DNA from: an uncultured Eggerthella sp.
GTDB lineage: Bacteria > Actinomycetota > Coriobacteriia > Coriobacteriales > Eggerthellaceae
Direction: 5' to 3'
DNA length: 64,000 nt
NCBI GenBank assembly: GCA_959607715.1
Contig: CAUHNN010000010.1
Coordinates: 17,797 to 81,796 of the forward strand
A program made the position numbers and the translations under genes. Positions within the stretch are counted from its first letter, which is position 1; each line of letters starts with the position of its first letter. Below, one piece after another: positions 59,574 to 64,000 of the stretch. The notes under the pieces are model-generated. The model was not told the origin of the DNA. It searched no databases and saw only the letters and a list, made by a program, of their open reading frames with translations.

Positions 59574-60329
59574 CTATAGCTCTCGTGTGCGGTAGAGCTT
59601 TACGGCTATGAGCATGCTTAAGCCGTAAAGGGCAAGCGACACCACGCCGATCGCGGCGAACATGACCAGCGTTTCCGGTCCGCCCGAGAAGATCCAGTTC
59701 AGCGGGTCGGGTACGTAATGGGATAGCGGCCCGCCTTCCCCAAAAGCCGCGAAGGCGATAAGGAAGAGGGCGACGGTGACGACGGGAACGTAGCGCGCGC
59801 CCTTCGTCAGCCCTACCTTCGCGACGAGGGGAAGCGTGATGGCGCTCAACAGCAAGGCCATCGAGGCGCCGGCGACGGCGCTGAGCGCGAGCATTTCGGG
59901 CGGGTTGGCGTTCAGCGCGAGGGTTGAAAGAAACGCGCCGTTCGGGCTTGTGTAGTTGAATGAACCCCCGACGTTCACAGCTGCGGGGTCCGCGAATTGC
60001 ACGGCTGCGCCGACGGCGACGGCCACCGCGATTCCGGCAAGCGCCGAGACGAGCGTCACGATGAGCACGCTCAAGTAGCGACCGATGACGATGCCCGTGC
60101 GCGACGTCGGCAGCGTGAGTCGGTACGTTTGCCAATCGTTAAGCTCGTCGTAGGCGGCGATGGAGAAGAGATAGAGCAGCGGTATCATCGTGCCGAAGCA
60201 TCCGCCTATCACGCTGAGGGTGTTGTTCATGGCCAGGGCGATGACGATGGTGATGATGGCGCACGTCGCGAATAATTGGCCGAGGTTGCGACGCATGATG
60301 ATCAGGTCCGACATGATCATGGCTTTCAT
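59574..60329 (-). CDS. ABC-2 type transporter permease
   Basis: 251 residues with six membrane segments. The pattern SDLIIMRRNLGQLFATCAIITIVIA, LFSIAAYDELNDWQTYRLTLPTSR is that of the ABC2_membrane_5 family, which in Firmicutes pairs with a YtrA-type GntR and an ATPase. Overlaps the ATPase gene by 4 bases. Substrate unknown. Confidence 0.86.
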   Translation of the reverse strand: MKAMIMSDLIIMRRNLGQLFATCAIITIVIALAMNNTLSVIGGCFGTMIPLLYLFSIAAYDELNDWQTYRLTLPTSRTGIVIGRYLSVLIVTLVSALAGIAVAVAVGAAVQFADPAAVNVGGSFNYTSPNGAFLSTLALNANPPEMLALSAVAGASMALLLSAITLPLVAKVGLTKGARYVPVVTVALFLIAFAAFGEGGPLSHYVPDPLNWIFSGGPETLVMFAAIGVVSLALYGLSMLIAVKLYRTREL

Positions 60330-61207
60330 CGGATTTCTCCTTTCAGCATAAGGCGCATGTAGTCTTCGAGACTGGCGCGATCGCAGGTGATGGACGGCAA
60401 GGCGGCAGCCACTTTGGCTCGCTCGGGAATAAGCACGTCGGTCCGATAGTTTTCGCGAAGGATGCGAAGGCTTCCCGGTTCGAAAAGGCCCGATTCGATA
60501 AGCTGGTCCGCTTCAGCGCTTCGGCATCGTGCGATTCCGGCTGTGTCGCATATCTCGTCTATCGTTCGCAAGAAGATGAGCTTTCCGTCGTCGATGCAGA
60601 TCACGTAGTCGGCGATCTTTTCCAGATCGGTGGTGATGTGGCTTGAGAGCAGTATCGCGTGGCCCTCTTCTTCCATGAAATTCCTAAGCAGAGCGAGCGT
60701 TTCCTCGCGGGCGAGGGGGTCGAGGCCTGCCGTAGCTTCATCGAGTATCAGCAGATCGGGATGATGGGAGAGCGAAAACGCTAGCTGCAGTTTCATTTCC
60801 ATGCCGCGGGAAAGCGATTTGATCTTCTTCTTCTCCTCTATTCCGAACGACTCGAGGAGTGAGGCGAACAGCGCGTCGTCCCAGTCGTCGTAGGAGGTTT
60901 TGCCTAAGAGGCCGATATCGGAAACGAGGCAGTCGCCGGGGAACGCGATGGTGTCGAGCACGCAGCCGATGCGCTCCTTGTCCTTGCCGGCTGTGTTCCC
61001 AAGCTCGACCGACCGACCGAAGAGCTCTATCGAGCCGCTTTCGGGGGCGACGAGCCCAAGAAGGGATTTGATGATGGTGGTTTTGCCCGCGCCGTTGCCG
61101 CCGATGAATCCGACGACGCAGCCTTCGGGTATGTTGAACGAGATATGATCGAGTGCGAATTGACCGTATGATTTACAGAGGTCGGTCACCTTGAGAACGT
61201 GAGACAT
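60326..61207 (-). CDS. ABC transporter ATP-binding protein
   Basis: 293 residues. Walker A GGNGAGKTT near 35-43, signature LSRGM (LSGGQ variant), Walker B LLILDEATAGLDP and the H-loop SSHITT. The C-terminal 80 residues resemble the bacitracin/lantibiotic type ATPases. The start MSHVLKV (61207) with AAAGG upstream is preferred to the ATG 18 bases earlier. It forms an operon of GntR, ATPase and permease. Confidence 0.9.
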   Translation of the reverse strand: MSHVLKVTDLCKSYGQFALDHISFNIPEGCVVGFIGGNGAGKTTIIKSLLGLVAPESGSIELFGRSVELGNTAGKDKERIGCVLDTIAFPGDCLVSDIGLLGKTSYDDWDDALFASLLESFGIEEKKKIKSLSRGMEMKLQLAFSLSHHPDLLILDEATAGLDPLAREETLALLRNFMEEEGHAILLSSHITTDLEKIADYVICIDDGKLIFLRTIDEICDTAGIARCRSAEADQLIESGLFEPGSLRILRENYRTDVLIPERAKVAAALPSITCDRASLEDYMRLMLKGEIR

Positions 61208-61277
61208 GGCAGTGCCTTTCTCCAAAGGGAATCCTTGGGTCTACGGTTCGGTGGGCGAGTGCGTGAAGGGCGACGAT

Positions 61278-61649
61278 TCACGATTCGGCAAGGGTGTCGA
61301 GCATGTCGTGCAGCTCTTCGATGCTGATGCTCGCCGCATGCGCGCCGTCGATCGCTTGCTGCAAGAGCGCTTCTACCTGCCGAAGTTGATCTTCGCGCAT
61401 CAGATCAAGATTCCCGCTTGCCACGAAGCTGCCCTTTCCCTGGCGTGTCTCGATGAAGCCGAGCGCTTCCAGATCGGAGTACGCGCGCTTGGTGGTGATG
61501 ACGCTCACCTGTAGGTCGTTTGCGAGTGCGCGAATCGATGGAAGGGCTTGACCGGCTTCGAGCTCGCCTGAGAGAATCGCCGTTTTTATGTGGGAAGCGA
61601 TCTGCGCGTAGATCGGCTTGTCGCTTGAGTTGGAAACGATTATCTCCAC
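61278..61649 (-). CDS. GntR family regulator, YtrA type
   Basis: 123 residues. The winged helix DKPIYAQIASHIKTAILSGELEAGQALPSIRALANDLQVSVITTKRAYSDLEALGFIETRQGKGSFVA is followed by the short two-helix YtrA tail. The start is GTG 61649 after AGGGAG. It lies 70 bases before the ABC genes and near a tandem repeat, so it is the probable repressor of this operon. Confidence 0.88.
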   Translation of the reverse strand: MEIIVSNSSDKPIYAQIASHIKTAILSGELEAGQALPSIRALANDLQVSVITTKRAYSDLEALGFIETRQGKGSFVASGNLDLMREDQLRQVEALLQQAIDGAHAASISIEELHDMLDTLAES

Positions 61650-61677
61650 GCGTGCTCCCTTCGTATCGGTGGTTTTA

Positions 61678-61727
61678 CAACTGTGATTATCGCGATATAT
61701 ACAGTATATATACAGTATGCACAGTTG
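61678..61727. promoter_or_regulatory. Operator region of the GntR-ABC operon
   Basis: ATATACAGTAT occurs twice in perfect tandem (61697-61707 and 61708-61718). It is enclosed by the inverted repeat CAACTGTG (61678-61685) and CACAGTTG (61720-61727). A/T-rich palindromic sites of this kind are bound by YtrA-type GntR proteins. The site lies upstream of the GntR start. Confidence 0.6.
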
Positions 61728-61753
61728 CGCAAGCGGAATAATCCTGAGGAGCG

Positions 61754-63250
61754 CTATTTCGCGACAAAGAAGGTGGAGGGCGCTTTTCGCATCATGTTCC
61801 ATTCGATCGTTCCCACGCTTTTGGCAAGTGCGCAATCGTGTGTCACGAGGAGAACCGCTCCCGGAAACTCCTCGATCAGCATCTGCAATGCTTCGATGGA
61901 GCCGATATCCAGATGGTTGGTCGGTTCGTCGAGAACGAGGAAATGGGGTTCGTCGATAAGCTGTTCAGCTAGCATGATTTTGCGCAGTTCCCCCGGGCTC
62001 ACGTCTCTTCCGTCCGTCACGCGGTCTGGATCGGAATTGAGTCGGGCGACGATCGAGAGCACGCTTCCTTTTCGATCGGCGGAAATCGCCTCTAGGCTTG
62101 CTAAGGCGCGTTTGCGCTCCTCGGGACCGACTTCTTGCGGGATATAGGCCGTCTTCACGCTTGGTGAGACGTGCTGCACGATTGCTCTGAGCACCAGGCT
62201 TTTGCCTGTCCCGTTTGCACCGAGCAGGATCACGTGATCTGTGGGCCCTATCCAGAGATCAGGGATGTGGACGTTGAAGTCGCCGGCGTGCAGCGTGGTT
62301 TCCCCAAGATGAGCGACATAGTTCGTTCGCGCGGTTTGCCCGAATTTCCGAAGGCGGTAATCGTAGCGTTTCGCGATGTGCTTCTCGGCGACTGTTTTCT
62401 GGGCGCGCGTTAGGCGGCTTTCCATGGTGGCCGAGAGTTTCCTGGCGACTCCGTCCTTGCCGGTGTTGATGGCCCGCCCGATTTTTTCACGTCCGTCGCT
62501 ATCTCCTTTCGCGAGTCCGGCTTTGCTTCGCTTGCTTTGTTGGCGTGCGGCTTCTTCTCGTCTTCGTTGCGCTTCTTTCTTGAGACGCTTCGCTTCCCGG
62601 GTCGCGTTTTCCTTGATCTCCAGGGCCGTTGCGCGTTCGTTTTCGGCCTGGGATCTTGCCTTTGAGTATCCTCCCGGGCGAGATACCCATCGGCCGTCCT
62701 CGAACAGGAGGCTTTGCATTGCAAGCGAATCGAGCAGGGAGCGATCATGCGAGATAAGGATCCCAATGCCCTTGAACGATGCGAGCGCGTGCGCGACGAG
62801 GGTCTTCGTCTCGGCATCGAGGTCGTTCGTCGGTTCGTCCATGATCAGGACGTCGGGCCGCATGAAGAGAGCGCAGGCGATCTGGATGCGCTTTTGCTGG
62901 CCGCCCGATAGGGTGTCGTATCGCCAGAGCCAGTCGTCTTCCAGGGCGAGAAGCGTCCGTGTTTCGATTGCCTCGTGGCTCCAGTCGAGGGCGAAGTCGG
63001 CAAGATTGGCGGGTGGCTGGGTCGAATCTTGTTGGCAATACGCGGAAAAGAGTTTCGGCGCTACCGAACCGCGATCGGGCGCAATGATCCCGGCGGCTAT
63101 GTTCGCGAGCGTTGTTTTGCCGCAGCCGTTGTTGCCGATGATGCCCGTCCATCCGACGGGGAATACGGCATCGACGTTGGAGAGTGCCGGCCCCGTGGCA
63201 CCAGGATAGCGATAGGTTATGCGGGAAAGGGTGAGTTGGGTAAAGGACAT
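61754..63250 (-). CDS. ABC-F family ATPase
   Basis: 498 residues with two ATPase domains and no membrane segments. First domain: GNNGCGKTT, LSGGQQKR, LIMDEPTNDLD. Second domain: GANGTGKS, SPGELRK (a degenerate signature), LVLDEPTNHLD. The linker (about 200-310) is long and rich in Lys, Arg and Glu. ABC-F proteins act on the ribosome; many with such linkers give antibiotic resistance (Msr/Lsa/Vga/OptrA). Which drug class is not readable. The ATG at 63250 follows GAGAGGAGA. Confidence 0.88.
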   Translation of the reverse strand: MSFTQLTLSRITYRYPGATGPALSNVDAVFPVGWTGIIGNNGCGKTTLANIAAGIIAPDRGSVAPKLFSAYCQQDSTQPPANLADFALDWSHEAIETRTLLALEDDWLWRYDTLSGGQQKRIQIACALFMRPDVLIMDEPTNDLDAETKTLVAHALASFKGIGILISHDRSLLDSLAMQSLLFEDGRWVSRPGGYSKARSQAENERATALEIKENATREAKRLKKEAQRRREEAARQQSKRSKAGLAKGDSDGREKIGRAINTGKDGVARKLSATMESRLTRAQKTVAEKHIAKRYDYRLRKFGQTARTNYVAHLGETTLHAGDFNVHIPDLWIGPTDHVILLGANGTGKSLVLRAIVQHVSPSVKTAYIPQEVGPEERKRALASLEAISADRKGSVLSIVARLNSDPDRVTDGRDVSPGELRKIMLAEQLIDEPHFLVLDEPTNHLDIGSIEALQMLIEEFPGAVLLVTHDCALAKSVGTIEWNMMRKAPSTFFVAK

Positions 63251-63494
63251 GGCGATCTCCTCTCGAAAAGGAGGTCGCGCGCAGGGCGAAGCTCGCGATA
63301 GGGAAAGGGAAAGATCGTGTTGAAATGAAAGCGATGCGGCACCCGAAAGCGCGACCGTGGTTGCGGAAGTTTTCAGAAGGGCGCCCGAAAAGGGCATCGC
63401 TAGTTCTTCATCTGACCTGACCTAACTCGAAGCGTCGCTTGCCAAAGGCTCCGCTGAATGGATGATGCGACGATTGTAGCAGGTTGCGGGCGTT

Positions 63495-63620
63495 CGCGCC
63501 CGCTCAATACAGCTCGCACGTCTGCAGATGGTCTTCGTCCATCTGGAAGCCGGAGAAGGGGAAAGAGCGGATCTCGAAATCGTCGTAGGTGTTGGTGTGC
63601 TGGGCAGTGTTCCAAGATGA
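63495..63620 (-). pseudogene. C-terminal remnant of an unrecognised protein
   Basis: One frame reads KHSSWNTAQHTNTYDDFEIR followed by SFPFSGFQMDEDHLQTCELY and a stop, with protein-like composition. It has no start codon or ribosome site and runs into the promoter of the T-box leader. It appears to be the tail of a lost gene. Confidence 0.4.
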
Positions 63621-63650
63621 ATGCTTGCACCGCGCAACATTTCCTTCTTG

Positions 63651-63656
63651 TAAAAT
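63651..63656 (+). promoter_or_regulatory. -10 box of the T-box transcript
   Basis: TAAAAT at 63651-63656 with TTGCAC at 63625-63630 upstream; the 20-base spacer is long, so a slightly shifted -10 is possible. Confidence 0.45.
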
Positions 63657-63661
63657 GCGCG

Positions 63662-63946
63662 CCCTGACCTGCATAGGCGGTTGAATGCTTTAGGGCGATA
63701 GAGTACTGTTCTCCCTGTTAAACCGCTGAAGCGGGGAAGAAGCTGGATGTCCACCCTACAGGGAGTGCTGCAATGCTGAGAGCAGCGCGGGTTCGGAGCC
63801 AGTCGATGGGCCTGCTGAGGGCGCTGTGAAAGCAGCGACGTGAAGGACCGGCGTAACAGGTCGGGAGCGTGATGGCGCTCTGCTAAGCGCGCAGGCTAAC
63901 TGCGAAACAAGGTGGCACCGCGGGGAAACTCGTCCTTGACCGATAG
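63662..63946 (+). ncRNA. T-box leader (tRNA-sensing), truncated at its terminator
   Basis: The invariant T-box AAGGTGGCACCGCGG is at 63909-63923. Upstream, AGTA near 63700 and an 8-bp helix (CTCCCTGT with ACAGGGAG) with the distal-loop-like CTGGATGTCCACC form Stem I. The left arm of the terminator, AAACTCGTCCTT, is present, but its partner is replaced by insertion sequence DNA from 63947. The specifier codon is uncertain; TGC (Cys) is one reading. The gene it controlled lies beyond the insertion, outside the window. Confidence 0.88.
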
Positions 63947-64000
63947 TGAACTGCGCCCCAAAACTTGGACGCGTTAAATCATAACCTCTAGGCGGCCTCC
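63947..64000 (-). mobile_element. End of an IS3-family-like insertion sequence (partial)
   Basis: TGAACTGCGCCCCAAAACTT starting at 63947 closely matches IS3/IS150-type terminal inverted repeats. On the minus strand a frame ends ...Glu-Ala-Ala-stop at 63988, as expected for the last codons of the transposase near the right end. Only 54 bases lie in the window. Confidence 0.75.

Noticed and set aside
63662..63946. tRNA gene in the structured right-hand region
   Set aside because: No cloverleaf with a CCA-proximal stem and T-loop fits; the T-box motif explains the structure.

Overview
The window reads as one contiguous piece of a high-GC, Gram-positive, anaerobic actinobacterial chromosome. The best guess is class Coriobacteriia, Eggerthellales-like. 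This rests on gene content rather than on any rRNA or tRNA gene, none of which I see: an LL-diaminopimelate aminotransferase, a fused TRAP permease with a TAXI-type binding lipoprotein beside a LysR regulator, an acyl-CoA dehydrogenase, a DUF3516 Ski2-like helicase, HsmA and DUF2871 membrane proteins, a T-box leader and a Gram-positive type LexA box.

Layout. 0-6.6 kb: divergent iron alcohol dehydrogenase and MerR regulator, trmO, dtd-MATE, a thioesterase and dapL. 6.7-9.3 kb: queuosine precursor operon queD-queE-queC-queF behind a preQ1-I riboswitch. 9.3-18.8 kb: YigZ, rhomboid protease, HelD-HIT, a LexA-controlled Y-family polymerase with a small partner, a large helicase and a 2-hydroxyacid dehydrogenase. 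19-27.5 kb: acyl-CoA dehydrogenase, TRAP transporter cluster, LysR, metallo-beta-lactamase fold protein and flavodoxin. 27.5-34.2 kb: a PQ-loop/universal-stress fusion, thiamine salvage (thiM, thiamine-binding protein, thiE), a TetR/hsmA pair with two palindromic operators, YbaN, a nitrilase-family amidohydrolase and a cation efflux protein. 34.4-36.9 kb: two tandem paralogues of unknown function. 37-43.9 kb: MFS-CBS fusion, shikimate dehydrogenase, CoA-disulfide reductase-rhodanese, rhodanese and SulP.

44.1-52.0 kb is a 7.9 kb integrative element. It sits in the 5' end of a low-molecular-weight phosphatase gene, and a 22 bp direct repeat marks both ends. It carries an XRE regulator with palindromic operators, a lipoprotein and an anchored Ser/Gly-rich protein, two small proteins, a cluster of DNA hairpins, a D5-type primase-helicase interrupted by an in-frame TGA, a 1 kb non-coding stretch, an excisionase-like protein and a tyrosine integrase. 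Its right end rebuilds the start of the phosphatase gene.

52-64 kb: phosphatase, DegV, a complete pantothenate operon (panG-like, panB, panC, panD), a frameshifted LPxTG surface protein, a DUF2871 gene with the same operator palindrome as hsmA, a frameshifted HTH-membrane protein, a GntR-controlled ABC transporter and an ABC-F ATPase. The window ends with a T-box leader cut by the end of an IS3-like insertion sequence.
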